Below, in pieces: positions 27,392-36,462 of a stretch of DNA of 64,000 nucleotides. The DNA comes from Cellulomonas wangleii. GTDB lineage: Bacteria; Actinomycetota; Actinomycetes; Actinomycetales; Cellulomonadaceae. The position numbers and the translations under genes were made by a program. Within the stretch, counting starts at the first letter, position 1, and each line of letters opens with the position of its first letter. Under the pieces are notes generated by a model. The model did not search any database, was not told the DNA's origin, and saw only the letters and a list, made by a program, of their open reading frames with translations. The stretch covers positions 2,852,001-2,916,000 of the forward strand of contig NZ_CP074405.1 of NCBI RefSeq assembly GCF_018388445.1, given 5' to 3'.

Positions 27392-28105
27392 TCATGCGGC
27401 CGTGTCCTCGCTGCGGTGCGCGGCCACGTCGGTGCGGACCCCACCGTGACCGGCCGGGTCCCCCGACGGTGACGGCTCCCCGTCCTCACCGGTCGACGCC
27501 GCCGGGACCGCCGGGGTGTCGATCCCCAGCCACCGCCGCAGCACCTGGTCGACTGCCAGGCCGATGAGGAACCCGCCGACCACCCCGGTGGCGACGCCGA
27601 CCAGCGGAGAGTGCCCCAGCACCACACCGGTGCCGATCCCGATCAGCGTCGAGTAGAGCGCCCACGTCACCGCGGCGATCGCGGTGAGCAGGACGAACCG
27701 GCGGCGGCGGAACCCGAGGGCACCGGCGGTCATGTTGACCGCGACCCGGCCGACGGGGATGTAGCGGGCGGCGATGATGAACGCCGCCCCGCGCTCGCGC
27801 AGCGCGTGCTCGGCCCAGTCGAGGACGCGCTGGCCGCGCCGGCCGCGGAACAGGCGCAGCCGGCGGACGGGGACCCGCGTGCCGACCTGGTAGGCGAGCT
27901 GGTCACCCGTGAACGCGCCGAGCGCCGCGACCACCACGACCGCCCACAGCACGGGACTCCCCGTCGAGGTGGACAGCGACGAGAGCGCGATCACGACCGA
28001 CTCGCTGGGGATCGGAGGGAAGATGCCGTCGACGGTGGCGAACACGAACAACGCCGCGAAGACCCCCGGCGACGCCGCCATCTCCAGCACCCACTGCTCG
28101 AGCAC
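27392..28105 (-). CDS. DedA family membrane protein
   Basis: A 237-residue polytopic membrane protein of the DedA/VTT family. Characteristic are the early PPIPSESVVIALS motif, GDQLAYQVGTR, and AARYIPVGRVAVNMTAGALGFRRRRF. DedA proteins are linked to lipid carrier flipping and proton-dependent membrane homeostasis. The hydrophilic 40-residue C-terminal tail is cytosolic and variable. GTG 28105 has AGGGGAG upstream. The gap 27177-27391 upstream of the lipoprotein gene holds nothing I can name. Confidence 0.9.
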   Translation of the reverse strand: MLEQWVLEMAASPGVFAALFVFATVDGIFPPIPSESVVIALSSLSTSTGSPVLWAVVVVAALGAFTGDQLAYQVGTRVPVRRLRLFRGRRGQRVLDWAEHALRERGAAFIIAARYIPVGRVAVNMTAGALGFRRRRFVLLTAIAAVTWALYSTLIGIGTGVVLGHSPLVGVATGVVGGFLIGLAVDQVLRRWLGIDTPAVPAASTGEDGEPSPSGDPAGHGGVRTDVAAHRSEDTAA

Positions 28106-28198
28106 GTGCTCTCCCCTCGTCGTGCCCACCCCCCGACGAGGCCGACACGACCACGCTAGGCGCCGGTCCGCGGCCCGTACATGGGGGCACCCCCCGAA

Positions 28199-28993
28199 TC
28201 AACCCCGAGCGACCCCGATCCCGTTCCCGGGGATGACGGTGCGGGAGCGCCCGTGGTCCCGTGGACGGACGTGTCGTTCGACGAACGCCCGCAGCACCGG
28301 CGGCACGGTGTGCACACCGCTGCGGCGCGCGGCGGCGACCACGTCCTCGGCCTCCTCGGGGTCGAAGTACCCGTCGAACCGGTAGGCGTCGACGCGGGTC
28401 TCGAGCCCGGCGACGTCCAGCTCGGGATGGAACTGGGTGGCGTAGACGTTGCGGCCCACCCGGAAGGCCTGGACCGGCGCGCCGGCCGACGTCGCGAGCA
28501 GCACGGCGTGCGGCGGCAGCACGCTCAGCGACTCCTTGTGCCCCACGAACGCCTGGAACGTGGCCGGTCCTGCCCCCAGGACAGGGTCCGCCACGCCCTG
28601 CGCGGTGAGCTCCACGGTGACCGCACCGACCGGCTCCGCGTGCTGCCCGTCGACCACGCCGCCCTGGTGACGCCCGAGGGTGCCGATGCCGTAGCAGGCC
28701 CCGAGGAACGGCACGTCCGCCGGGACCACCGCGTCGAGCAGCCGCGCGAGGTCAGCCTCGACCCGGCGCTGCACGGCGGACTTGGTGGGCTCCGGGTCGC
28801 TGACGCAGAACGGCCCGCCACCCAGCACGATGCCGGACCAGTCGTCCAGGTCGACGTCGCGCAGCGGCGCCGCCTCCAGACGGACCCGCCGCATGGTCGA
28901 CTCGTCGAGGCCGGTGCACCGCAGCACGGCCGCGTACTCGTCGTCCGCGGGCCCGTCCTCGGGACGCACGCCCAGGAACAGGAACGGCTTCAT
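28199..28993 (-). CDS. Class I glutamine amidotransferase
   Basis: A 264-residue GATase type 1 protein, stand-alone. The Cys nucleophile is in FLGACYGIGTLGRHQGG and the His-Glu pair in ATQFHPELD. GIVLGGGPF is the oxyanion strand. Such proteins hydrolyse glutamine for a partner synthetase or act on gamma-glutamyl compounds; none is adjacent except peptide deformylase, which overlaps by ATGA. Confidence 0.9.
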   Translation of the reverse strand: MKPFLFLGVRPEDGPADDEYAAVLRCTGLDESTMRRVRLEAAPLRDVDLDDWSGIVLGGGPFCVSDPEPTKSAVQRRVEADLARLLDAVVPADVPFLGACYGIGTLGRHQGGVVDGQHAEPVGAVTVELTAQGVADPVLGAGPATFQAFVGHKESLSVLPPHAVLLATSAGAPVQAFRVGRNVYATQFHPELDVAGLETRVDAYRFDGYFDPEEAEDVVAAARRSGVHTVPPVLRAFVERHVRPRDHGRSRTVIPGNGIGVARG

Positions 28994-29688
28994 GGCGACT
29001 CCTCCCCGGCACCGCCTCGTGCCGTGCCCGGCAGCTCGAAGCCCAGCGCCCGCGCGGCCGCGCGCGGGACGGGCTCCGCACCCCAGTGTGCGCCCCAGGC
29101 GTCCGTCGCGGACAGCGAGCGGGTCAGGGCCCGGTCGACGTAGAGCGTCCCCCGCAGGTGGTCGGTCTCGTGCTGGACGATCCGCGCGGGCCAGCCCGTG
29201 AGCACCTCGTCGAGGTGCGCGCCGGTCTCGTCGAGCCCCGTGAGGTGCACGGCGCGGGGCCGCGGGACCACCGCCTGGTAGCCGACGACGCTCAGGCAGC
29301 CCTCGTAGAAGGCCGCGACGTCGTCGCCCGCGGGCACGTACGACGGGTTGACGAGCACCCGGTACGGCAGCTGCGGGCGCTCCCGCACGCGCGCCACGTC
29401 GTCGTCGCCCGCCCCGGGGTCCTCGACGACCGCGAGCGCGAGCGGCAGGCCGATCTGCGGCGCGGCCAGCCCGACGCCCGGCGCCGCCCGCATCGTGCGG
29501 CGCATGAGCGCCAGCAGGTCCGTCAGCTCGGCCGCGTCGACCTGCCCGTCGTAGGGGACCGTCGACGCCCGCAGCACGGGGTGACCCGCCTGCACGATCG
29601 GGGCGACGGCGTCCGGTCCCGCGGCGTGCGCCGCGTCGAGCGTGCGCAGCACCAGGTCCCGCACGACCCCGTCCCGTCCGTCCACCAC
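28990..29688 (-). CDS. def: Peptide deformylase
   Basis: A 232-residue deformylase that removes the formyl group from nascent proteins. All three motifs are present: GVGLAAPQIG, EGCLSV and QHETDHLRG, the last two giving the metal ligands Cys, His, His and the catalytic Glu. The N-terminal 45 residues are longer than in E. coli. Two adjacent GTG starts (29688, 29685) are possible; AAGGGG precedes both. It overlaps the amidotransferase gene by 4 bp and lies 28 bp downstream of glmM. Confidence 0.95.
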   Translation of the reverse strand: MVDGRDGVVRDLVLRTLDAAHAAGPDAVAPIVQAGHPVLRASTVPYDGQVDAAELTDLLALMRRTMRAAPGVGLAAPQIGLPLALAVVEDPGAGDDDVARVRERPQLPYRVLVNPSYVPAGDDVAAFYEGCLSVVGYQAVVPRPRAVHLTGLDETGAHLDEVLTGWPARIVQHETDHLRGTLYVDRALTRSLSATDAWGAHWGAEPVPRAAARALGFELPGTARGGAGEESP

Positions 29689-29716
29689 GGTCGGCCCCTT
29701 CCGTCGTGCCGCTGCG

Positions 29717-31063
29717 TCAGAGCGCCAGACGTGTGCGGACCACGTCGGCCAGCTCGTGCGCGATGCGCTCCGCCTCGTCCTGCGTCCCCGCCTCCACCAT
29801 GACCCGCACCAGCGGCTCGGTGCCCGACGGGCGCAGCAGCACCCGCCCCGAGTCGCCGAGCGACTTCTCCGCGTGGGCGACGGCGTCGACGAGCACGGGG
29901 TCGTCGGTGCGCGCGCGGTCCACACCGGGCACGTTGACGAGGATCTGTGGCAGGCGCCGCACGATCGCCGCGAGGTCCGCCAGGGGACGGCCGGTCTCGA
30001 CGACGCGCGCGGCGAGCTGCAGCGCCGTGAGCAGGCCGTCACCGGTCGTGGCGTGCGCGGCCAGGATGATGTGACCGGACTGCTCCCCGCCCAGGCCGTA
30101 GCCGCCGGCACGCATGGCCTCGAGGACGTACCGGTCGCCCACGCCGGTCTCGACGGTCGCGATGCCCGCCGCCCGCATGGCGATCCGCAGCCCCAGGTTG
30201 CTCATCACGGTCGTCACGAGGGTGCCGTGCGGCAGCGCGCCGCGCTCGTGCAGCGCGACGGCGAGGACGCCCATGATCTGGTCCCCGTCGACGAGCACAC
30301 CCTGTGCGTCGACCGCGAGGCAGCGGTCGGCGTCGCCGTCGAGCGCGACACCCAGGTCGGCGTGCGCGGCGACGACGGCGGCCTGCAGCTGCTCGGGGTG
30401 CGTCGACCCGCACGCCTCGTTGATGTTGCGACCGTCCGGCGAGGCGTTGATGACGACGACGTCCGCACCCGCGTCCCGCAGCGCGGCAGGCCCGACCTCG
30501 CTGGCCGCGCCGTTGGCGCAGTCGACGACGATCCGCAGACCCTCCAGCCGCGTGCCGACGGTCGTGACGAGGTGGTCGACGTACTCGCGACCCGCCTGGC
30601 CGTTGTCGATGCGGATCCGTCCGACGTCGGCCCCCGTGGGCCGGTCCCACGCCTCGCCCATGCGTGCCTCGATGGCCGCCTCGACGTCGTCGTCGAGCTT
30701 CTGGCCGCCCCGGGCGAGGAACTTGATGCCGTTGTCCGGCATCGGGTTGTGCGACGCCGAGAGCACGACGCCCAGGTCGACGCCCCGGGCCGCGGTCAGG
30801 TAGGCCACGGCGGGGGTGGGCAGCACGCCCACGTCGTCCACGTCGACCCCGGCCGACGCGAGGCCGGCGGAGACGGCCGCCGAGAGGAACTCCCCCGACG
30901 CCCGCGGGTCGCGTCCCACCACGGCACGTGGCCGGTGCCCGGCGAACGCTCCCCGGGTGGCGAGCACGTGCGCGGCGGCCACGGACGCGTCGAGCGCGAC
31001 CTCCGCCGTGACATCGCGGTTCGCCAGACCACGCACCCCGTCGGTACCGAACAGACGACCCAT
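29717..31063 (-). CDS. glmM: Phosphoglucosamine mutase
   Basis: A 448-residue alpha-D-phosphohexomutase. The phosphoserine loop is [13 protein letters not shown] (Ser104), the magnesium loop DGDADR, and [14 protein letters not shown] binds substrate phosphate. It turns glucosamine-6-P into glucosamine-1-P, the second step after GlmS. ATG 31063 is preferred over the adjacent GTG 31066 because AAGGAG lies 7 nt before it. It follows rpsI across a terminator at 31184. Confidence 0.97.
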   Translation of the reverse strand: MGRLFGTDGVRGLANRDVTAEVALDASVAAAHVLATRGAFAGHRPRAVVGRDPRASGEFLSAAVSAGLASAGVDVDDVGVLPTPAVAYLTAARGVDLGVVLSASHNPMPDNGIKFLARGGQKLDDDVEAAIEARMGEAWDRPTGADVGRIRIDNGQAGREYVDHLVTTVGTRLEGLRIVVDCANGAASEVGPAALRDAGADVVVINASPDGRNINEACGSTHPEQLQAAVVAAHADLGVALDGDADRCLAVDAQGVLVDGDQIMGVLAVALHERGALPHGTLVTTVMSNLGLRIAMRAAGIATVETGVGDRYVLEAMRAGGYGLGGEQSGHIILAAHATTGDGLLTALQLAARVVETGRPLADLAAIVRRLPQILVNVPGVDRARTDDPVLVDAVAHAEKSLGDSGRVLLRPSGTEPLVRVMVEAGTQDEAERIAHELADVVRTRLAL

Positions 31064-31183
31064 CACCTGACTCCTTCGCGTGCCGGTCGGCGGCCCCCCC
31101 GAGGGGTCCCGCGCCCGACGTCCTGACTGATCCGTCCGCGGCGCCGCACGCTGCGCGCCGGTGCTGCCCTGCTTCCCGACATG

Positions 31184-31223
31184 CCGATGGCCTCGGCGGT
31201 CTGTCGACCGCCGAGGCCATCGG
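31184..31223 (-). terminator. Terminator hairpin after rpsI
   Basis: A 17-bp perfect stem (31184-31200 with 31207-31223) and a 6-nt loop CTGTCG. It is 15 bp past the rpsI stop and separates rplM-rpsI from glmM. Confidence 0.88.
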
Positions 31224-31238
31224 GCCGAGGCGCTGGGG

Positions 31239-31727
31239 TCAGCGCTTCGAGTACTGCGGCGCCTTGCGGGCCTTCTTCAGACCCGCCTTCTTGCGCTCGA
31301 CCACACGCGCGTCACGCGTGAGGAAGCCGGCCTTCTTCAGGGCCGGGCGGTTGTTCTCCTCGTCGATGGCGTTCAGCGCCCGGGCGATGCCCAGACGCAG
31401 GGCGCCGGCCTGGCCGGAGACGCCACCACCGGTGATGCGCGCGACGACGTCGAAACGACCCTCGACGTCCACGAGCTTCAGCGGGGAGTTGACGAGCTGC
31501 TGGTGCACCTTGTTGGGGAAGTACTCCTCGAGCGCACGGCCGTTGATCTTCCACTGGCCGGTGCCGGGCACCAGACGGACGCGGGCGACAGCCTCCTTGC
31601 GGCGGCCGAGCGCCTGGCCCGGTGCCGTGAGGGACTGTCCGCGGCCGGTGGGCGCAGCGGTCTCGGAGGTGTAGCTGGTGGGCGTGTCGTCGCCCTCGTA
31701 CTCGGTCTCGACGGTGGTCTGAGCCAC
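31239..31727 (-). CDS. rpsI: 30S ribosomal protein S9
   Basis: A 162-residue S9. The conserved core starts at [17 protein letters not shown] and ends with the tRNA-contacting tail [11 protein letters not shown]. About 40 residues of acidic, Thr/Ser-rich sequence ([18 protein letters not shown]) precede the core; many bacterial S9 proteins lack this. GTG start. It lies 43 bp downstream of rplM. Confidence 0.98.
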   Translation of the reverse strand: MAQTTVETEYEGDDTPTSYTSETAAPTGRGQSLTAPGQALGRRKEAVARVRLVPGTGQWKINGRALEEYFPNKVHQQLVNSPLKLVDVEGRFDVVARITGGGVSGQAGALRLGIARALNAIDEENNRPALKKAGFLTRDARVVERKKAGLKKARKAPQYSKR

Positions 31728-31770
31728 GGGATCCTCGCGTTCTAGTTTCTCTGCCGCAGCAGCCGGGGGC

Positions 31771-32214
31771 TTACTGCGCCACCTGGGTCAGCTCGAACGG
31801 CTTCGGCTGCTGGGCCGCGTGCGGGTGCTCCGCACCGCGGTAGACCTTGAGCTTGCTGAGCTGTCCACGACCGAGGGTCGTGTGGGGCAGCATGCCGCGG
31901 ACGGCCTTCTCGATCGCCCGCTCGGGGTGCTTCTCGAGGAGCTCGGCGTAACGGGTCGCCCGCAGGCCACCCGGGTAGCCGGAGTGGCGGTACGCGAGCT
32001 TGGTCTCACGCTTGTTGCCGGTCAGCGCGACCTTCTCCGCGTTGATGACGATGACGAAGTCACCGCCGTCGACGTGGGGGGCGAAGGTCGCCTTGTGCTT
32101 GCCGCGCAGCAGCGTGGCCACGTGGCTGGCCAGGCGGCCGAGCACGACGTCGGTCGCGTCGATGACGTACCAGTTCCGCTCGACGTCGCCGGGCTTCGGG
32201 GTGTACGTGCGCAC
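31771..32214 (-). CDS. rplM: 50S ribosomal protein L13
   Basis: A 147-residue L13, the standard length. [30 protein letters not shown] and [15 protein letters not shown] are typical. GTG 32214 is chosen because conserved sequence begins there; upstream in-frame sequence is noncoding. It leads the rplM-rpsI operon. Confidence 0.98.
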   Translation of the reverse strand: MRTYTPKPGDVERNWYVIDATDVVLGRLASHVATLLRGKHKATFAPHVDGGDFVIVINAEKVALTGNKRETKLAYRHSGYPGGLRATRYAELLEKHPERAIEKAVRGMLPHTTLGRGQLSKLKVYRGAEHPHAAQQPKPFELTQVAQ

Positions 32215-32331
32215 GGGGTGCCTCTGTCTCGTGATACGTGTCGTGGCCGGGCGCGCAGGGCGACCGGCCGAGGATGGCTGCCGGAGCATCCCGCCCGGCG
32301 AGTGGGATCGCACCAGGACGGCCATCGGCAC

Positions 32332-32352
32332 CCGGTGGTGAGAAGCCACCGG
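32332..32352 (-). promoter_or_regulatory. Stem-loop in the rplM leader
   Basis: CCGGTGG and CCACCGG pair across a 7-nt loop. With the promoter at 32383 the rplM mRNA would have a leader of about 160 nt, long enough for autoregulatory structure. The remaining gap 32215-32484 shows no gene. Confidence 0.35.
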
Positions 32353-32382
32353 TGCGCGACAGGGGACGCACAACGACACAAC

Positions 32383-32411
32383 AGACTACGGCACGGTCCA
32401 CCCAGGGCCAA
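32383..32411 (-). promoter_or_regulatory. Candidate promoter of rplM-rpsI
   Basis: On the minus strand TTGGCC (32406-32411) and TAGTCT (32383-32388) are 17 bp apart. The same -10 hexamer is found upstream of secY. Confidence 0.55.
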
Positions 32412-32484
32412 ACCGGCGTCCGCTGGGCTCCCTGGAGGCGCCCCGGAACCGCCCCGGAGCACGCCCGGGACGACGCCCACGCCC

Positions 32485-34161
32485 TCAGCGCACCCGCTGC
32501 ACGCGTCCCGCGTCCCACACGGGCTCCGGCGTCTCGACGACCGAGCCGTCGGCCCCGAACACGAGGAAGCGGTCGAACGTGCGCGTGAACCACCGGTCGT
32601 GCGTCACCGCCAGGACCGTGCCCTCGAACGCCGCCAGCCCCGCCTCGAGCGCCTCGGCCGAGTGCAGGTCCAGGTTGTCCGTCGGCTCGTCGAGCAGCAG
32701 CAGGGTCGCACCACCGAGCTCCAGGAGCAGGATCTGCAGCCGCGCCTGCTGCCCGCCCGACAGCGTCTCGTAGCGCTGCTCGGCCGCGTCGACGAGCTCG
32801 TAGCGGTCCAGCGCACGGCTCGCCGCCTCACGGCCCAGCCCGACGCGGTGCCCGTCGCCGCGGTGCAGGACCTCCAGCAGCGTCCGGCCGACGAGCTCGG
32901 GGTGCGCGTGGTTCTGCGCGAACCAGCCCGGCCGCACCCGTGAACCGAGCACGACGCTCCCGGTGTGCGCGACGGGTGCGACCGGCACGTCGCCGGCAGG
33001 GGCGTGCTCGGGGTCGCTGCCACCGGCCGCGAGCAGCCGCAGGAAGTGGGACTTGCCCGACCCGTTGGAGCCCAGCACCGCGACCCGCTCGCCGTACCAG
33101 ACCTCCAGGTCGAACGGCTTCATGAGCCCGCTGAGCTCGAGACCCCGCGCGACCACTGCCCGCTTGGCGGTCCGTCCGCCGCGCAGCCGGACCGCGACGT
33201 GCTGCTCGCGCGCGACGACGGCCGGCGGACCGGCCTCCTCGAACTTGCGCAGCCGCGTCTGCGCCGCGTGGTAGCGGGACGCCATGCCGTCGTTGAACGT
33301 CGACCTCAGCTTGAGCGAGGCCACGAGCTCGCGGAGCTGGACGCGCTCCTCCTCCCAGCGCCGCAGCAGCTCCTCGTGCCGGGCCCGGCGGTCGGCGCGG
33401 GCCTGCGCGTACGACGCGAACCCTCCCCCGTGCACCCACACCCGCGCACCGCCCGGCGTCGGCTCGAGCGTGGCCACGTGCGTGGCGACCCGCGCGAGCA
33501 GCTCACGGTCGTGGCTGACGAACAGCACGGTGCGCCCGCTCGTCACGAGCCGGTCCTCCAGCCAGCGCTTGGTCGGCACGTCGAGCGCGTTGTCCGGCTC
33601 GTCGAGCACCAGCACCTCGTCCGGCCCTCGCAGCAGCGCCTCGAGCACGAGCCGCTTCTGCTCCCCGCCCGACAGCGTCCGCACGTCCCGGTGCTGGGCG
33701 CGCTCGAACGGCAGCGACAGCACCGCGTCGGTCACGCGGTCCCAGCCCACCTCGGCCTCGTACCCGCCGACGTCGGCCCAGTCCGCCAGCGCCTGGGCGT
33801 AGCGCATCTGCGTCGGCTCGTCGTCGCGCTCCATCATCGCCAGCTCCGCGGCCGTCAGCTCGGCCGCGGCAGCCGCCACCGCCGCCGGCGCCAGCCCCGC
33901 CAGCAGGTCGCGGACGCTGCGGTCGTCGTCGATCCGGCCCACCTCCTGCCGCATGACGCCCAGGCCGCCGCTGCGCTGCACCGAGCCCGTGTGCGCCGTG
34001 GCCTGCCCCGTGACGACGCGCAGCAGCGTGGACTTGCCGACGCCGTTGGGTCCGACCAGGGCCGTGCGGGAGCCCTCACCGACCCGGAAGGTCACGTCGT
34101 GCAGCAGGCGCCGCCCGTCGGGGAGCGTCCAGCCGACACCACCGACGTCGAGATGACCCAT
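32485..34161 (-). CDS. ABC-F family ATPase
   Basis: A 558-residue protein with two ABC domains and no membrane segment. The first has ALVGPNGVGKSTLL and LSGGEQKRLVLEALLRGPDEVLVLDEPDNALD; the second has AVLGSNGSGKSHFLRLL and LSGGQQARLQILLLELGGATLLLLDEPTDNLD. The linker is rich in Arg (RADRRARHEELLRRWEEER), as in ribosome-associated ABC-F factors. It probably acts on the translating ribosome; a target-protection role against an antibiotic is possible but unproven. The ATG start follows GGGAGACT at moderate spacing. Confidence 0.92.
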   Translation of the reverse strand: MGHLDVGGVGWTLPDGRRLLHDVTFRVGEGSRTALVGPNGVGKSTLLRVVTGQATAHTGSVQRSGGLGVMRQEVGRIDDDRSVRDLLAGLAPAAVAAAAAELTAAELAMMERDDEPTQMRYAQALADWADVGGYEAEVGWDRVTDAVLSLPFERAQHRDVRTLSGGEQKRLVLEALLRGPDEVLVLDEPDNALDVPTKRWLEDRLVTSGRTVLFVSHDRELLARVATHVATLEPTPGGARVWVHGGGFASYAQARADRRARHEELLRRWEEERVQLRELVASLKLRSTFNDGMASRYHAAQTRLRKFEEAGPPAVVAREQHVAVRLRGGRTAKRAVVARGLELSGLMKPFDLEVWYGERVAVLGSNGSGKSHFLRLLAAGGSDPEHAPAGDVPVAPVAHTGSVVLGSRVRPGWFAQNHAHPELVGRTLLEVLHRGDGHRVGLGREAASRALDRYELVDAAEQRYETLSGGQQARLQILLLELGGATLLLLDEPTDNLDLHSAEALEAGLAAFEGTVLAVTHDRWFTRTFDRFLVFGADGSVVETPEPVWDAGRVQRVR

Positions 34162-34265
34162 GCGCGTCAGTCTCCCGGGAGGACCGCCACGGCAGGAAGC
34201 GCAATGTGCAGCGCACGGGCGCCGTCCTGTGGCGGGCGGTGCTGACCGGTGCTTGGGTCGGGGGC

Positions 34266-34724
34266 ATGAGCGAGGACACCCCAGCCACCAGCACCGACCC
34301 GGCTCTCGGCTCCGAGGGCGACAGCAACCAGCTGCCCGGCGAGGACACGTTGGTCGAGCGCGGCGTCGAGGACCCCCTGGACGAGGGCGTCGCCCCGCCC
34401 GAGCGCCCCCGCCCCGCGTCCGCCCACTTCGGCGAGACCGCCTGGGAGGAGGCGCGCGGCGAGACCCTCGACCAGCGCGTCGCGCAGGAGGAGCCCGAGG
34501 TGTGGGAGGTGGACCCGGTCGCGCCGGCCAACCGCGAGGAGCTGCGCGCCGGTCGCCTGGTCGAGGACGACGACGCGGTGGACGCCGGCGGCACGGACGG
34601 GTTCGCCGTCGACGTGGGCGTCTCCGGCGGCGCCGCCTCGGCCGAGGAGGCAGCGGTGCACGTGATCGAGGAGGAGTACGTCATCGAGACGGTCGACGAC
34701 GACCTCCGGGACGACGTGCGCTGA
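34266..34724 (+). CDS. Acidic actinobacterial protein, DUF5709-like
   Basis: A 152-residue, very acidic protein, probably soluble and partly disordered. The order NQLPGEDTLVERGVEDPLDEGVAPPERPR, GETLDQRVAQEEPEVWE and the end EYVIETVDDD resembles the DUF5709 family of actinobacteria. The function is unknown. ATG 34266 starts MSEDTPATS; longer in-frame sequence upstream is GC-rich noncoding. It is divergent from the ABC-F gene and converges on truA with 9 bp between. Confidence 0.8.
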   Translation: MSEDTPATSTDPALGSEGDSNQLPGEDTLVERGVEDPLDEGVAPPERPRPASAHFGETAWEEARGETLDQRVAQEEPEVWEVDPVAPANREELRAGRLVEDDDAVDAGGTDGFAVDVGVSGGAASAEEAAVHVIEEEYVIETVDDDLRDDVR

Positions 34725-34733
34725 CACGACGTC

Positions 34734-35654
34734 TCAGCCGCAGCACCCCGACACGGGACGCACGCCGTCCACGTCGTCCGCTGCGCGCCGCGCACGCGTC
34801 TGCGCGGCGCGCAGCGCGAGCTCGTCGTCCGACGGGTAGGCGACGTGCTCCAGCGTCAGGCCGTGCGGCGCGACCACGGTCGCACCGCCCTCCCGGCGGC
34901 GGCCGTCCAGCAGCTCGCGGGGCCAGGTCACCGGGCGCCGCCCCTCCCCCACGGCGAGGCTCGCGCCGACCAGCGCCCGGACCATGGAGTGGCAGAAGGC
35001 GTCGGCCTGCACGTCGGCCACGACCAGGCCGGCGTCCGGGCCGTCCGCGGGGCGCGACCACGCGAAGCGCTCGAGCGTGCGGATGGTCGTGGCGTCGGGC
35101 CGCGGCTTGCAGTACGCGGCGAAGTCGTGCCGCCCGACCAGCGTCCGCGCCGCCGCGTCCATCGCCGCGACGTCCAGCGGGCGGCGGTGCCAGAGCACCC
35201 AGCCGCGACGCAGCGGGTCCCGCAGGGCGTCCGCGTCGCACACGCGGTACGCGTAGCGGCGGCGCAGCGCCGAGAAGCGCGCGTCGAAGCCCGCGGGCGC
35301 CCGCGTCACCGCGTGCACGACGAGGTCCGCCGGCAGCACGCCCGCCAGGCGCGTCGTCAGGGCGTCGACGTCCGCCCGGTCCGAGCGCCCGCGCGCCGCG
35401 GCCAGGGCGCCGGCCACGACGTCGACGTGCGCGACCTGGCCGCGGGCGTGCACCCCGGCGTCGGTCCGCCCGGCGACGGTCACGCGCGGCGGCGCCTCCC
35501 CGCGCGGTCCGCTGCGCAGGACGGTCGCCAGGGCGTCCTCGAGCACCCCCTGCACCGTGCGGAGCCCGGGCTGGCGCGCCCAGCCCGCGAACCCGGCGCC
35601 GTCGTACGCCAGGTCCAGACGCAGCCGCACGGGGGGTTCGTCGACGCCGGTCAC
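34734..35654 (-). CDS. truA: tRNA pseudouridine synthase A
   Basis: A 306-residue pseudouridine synthase for positions 38-40 of the tRNA anticodon arm. The catalytic Asp is in VTVAGRTDAGVHARGQVAHVD. RYAYRV and FCHSMVRALVG are further conserved parts. About 30 extra residues at the C-terminus end in VSGCCG. GTG start with TACGGT 6 nt upstream; divergent from the ROK gene across only 34 bp. In many bacteria truA follows rplQ; here it is two genes away. Confidence 0.96.
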   Translation of the reverse strand: MTGVDEPPVRLRLDLAYDGAGFAGWARQPGLRTVQGVLEDALATVLRSGPRGEAPPRVTVAGRTDAGVHARGQVAHVDVVAGALAAARGRSDRADVDALTTRLAGVLPADLVVHAVTRAPAGFDARFSALRRRYAYRVCDADALRDPLRRGWVLWHRRPLDVAAMDAAARTLVGRHDFAAYCKPRPDATTIRTLERFAWSRPADGPDAGLVVADVQADAFCHSMVRALVGASLAVGEGRRPVTWPRELLDGRRREGGATVVAPHGLTLEHVAYPSDDELALRAAQTRARRAADDVDGVRPVSGCCG

Positions 35655-35660
35655 GGGCCC

Positions 35661-35666
35661 ACCGTA
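35661..35666 (-). promoter_or_regulatory. Candidate leaderless -10 box of truA (TACGGT)
   Basis: Lies 6 nt from the truA GTG, in the 34-bp gap shared with the divergent ROK-kinase gene. Confidence 0.45.
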
Positions 35667-35676
35667 ACCGGCGGGC

Positions 35677-35682
35677 TACCGT
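35677..35682 (+). promoter_or_regulatory. Candidate leaderless -10 box of the ROK-kinase gene (TACCGT)
   Basis: Lies 6 nt from the GTG at 35689, a near mirror image of the truA box 10 bp away. Confidence 0.45.
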
Positions 35683-35688
35683 GGCACG

Positions 35689-36462
35689 GTGACCCGGGGC
35701 CCCGAGCCGTACACGCTCGCCGTCGACTGCGGCGGCAGCGGCATCAAGGCGTCGGTGCTCGACGCCGCCGGCACCCTGCACGTGCCCGCGGTCCGGGTCC
35801 CGACGCCCTACCCGCTGCCCCCGGACCGGCTGGCCGACACGATCCGCGACATCGCCGCCGGGCTGCCGACGGCCCAGCGGGCGACCGTCGGGGTGCCCGG
35901 GATGATCCGGCACGGCGTCGTCGTGGCCACACCGCACTACGTGACGCGCTCGGGCCCCCGGTCCGCGGTGCTGCCCGAGCTGCTCGCGGCGTGGTCGGGC
36001 TGCGACGTCCAGGCGCTGCTCACGCAGCGGCTCGGCATCCCCACGCTCGTGCTGAACGACGCCGAGGTGCACGGTGCCGGCGTCGTGTCCGGGACCGGGC
36101 TGGAGCTGGTGCTCACGCTCGGCACGGGCCTGGGGTCCGCGCTGTTCGACGGCGGGCGCCTGGCACCACACCTGGAGCTGTCGCACGCGCCCGTCCGGTG
36201 GGGCACCACGTACGACGCATACATCGGCGAGCACGAGCGCGCGCGCCTGGGCGACGCGCTGTGGTCACGCCGGGTCCGCAAGGTCGTCGAGGGCTTCCGG
36301 CCGGTCTTCCGCTGGGACCGGGTCTACCTCGGCGGCGGCAACGCCCGCCGCGTGACGGCCGCGACGCTCGACAGGCTCGGCGACGACCTCGTCGTCGTGC
36401 CGAACCAGGCGGGCATCGTCGGCGGGGTGCGTGCCTGGGAGCTCGCCGGGCGGGACGGCTGA
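35689..36462 (+). CDS. ROK family protein, polyphosphate-glucokinase-like
   Basis: A 257-residue sugar-kinase-fold protein. DCGGSGIKASVLD is the first ATP loop, LVLNDAEVHGAG holds the catalytic Asp, LTLGTGLGSALFDGGRLAPHLELSH the second phosphate loop, and NQAGIVGGVRAWEL closes the fold. The overall pattern resembles PPGK, which uses polyphosphate or ATP to phosphorylate glucose. The zinc-binding Cys cluster of ROK repressors is absent. The final 198 bp overlap the convergent hydrolase gene in antisense. Confidence 0.85.
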   Translation: MTRGPEPYTLAVDCGGSGIKASVLDAAGTLHVPAVRVPTPYPLPPDRLADTIRDIAAGLPTAQRATVGVPGMIRHGVVVATPHYVTRSGPRSAVLPELLAAWSGCDVQALLTQRLGIPTLVLNDAEVHGAGVVSGTGLELVLTLGTGLGSALFDGGRLAPHLELSHAPVRWGTTYDAYIGEHERARLGDALWSRRVRKVVEGFRPVFRWDRVYLGGGNARRVTAATLDRLGDDLVVVPNQAGIVGGVRAWELAGRDG

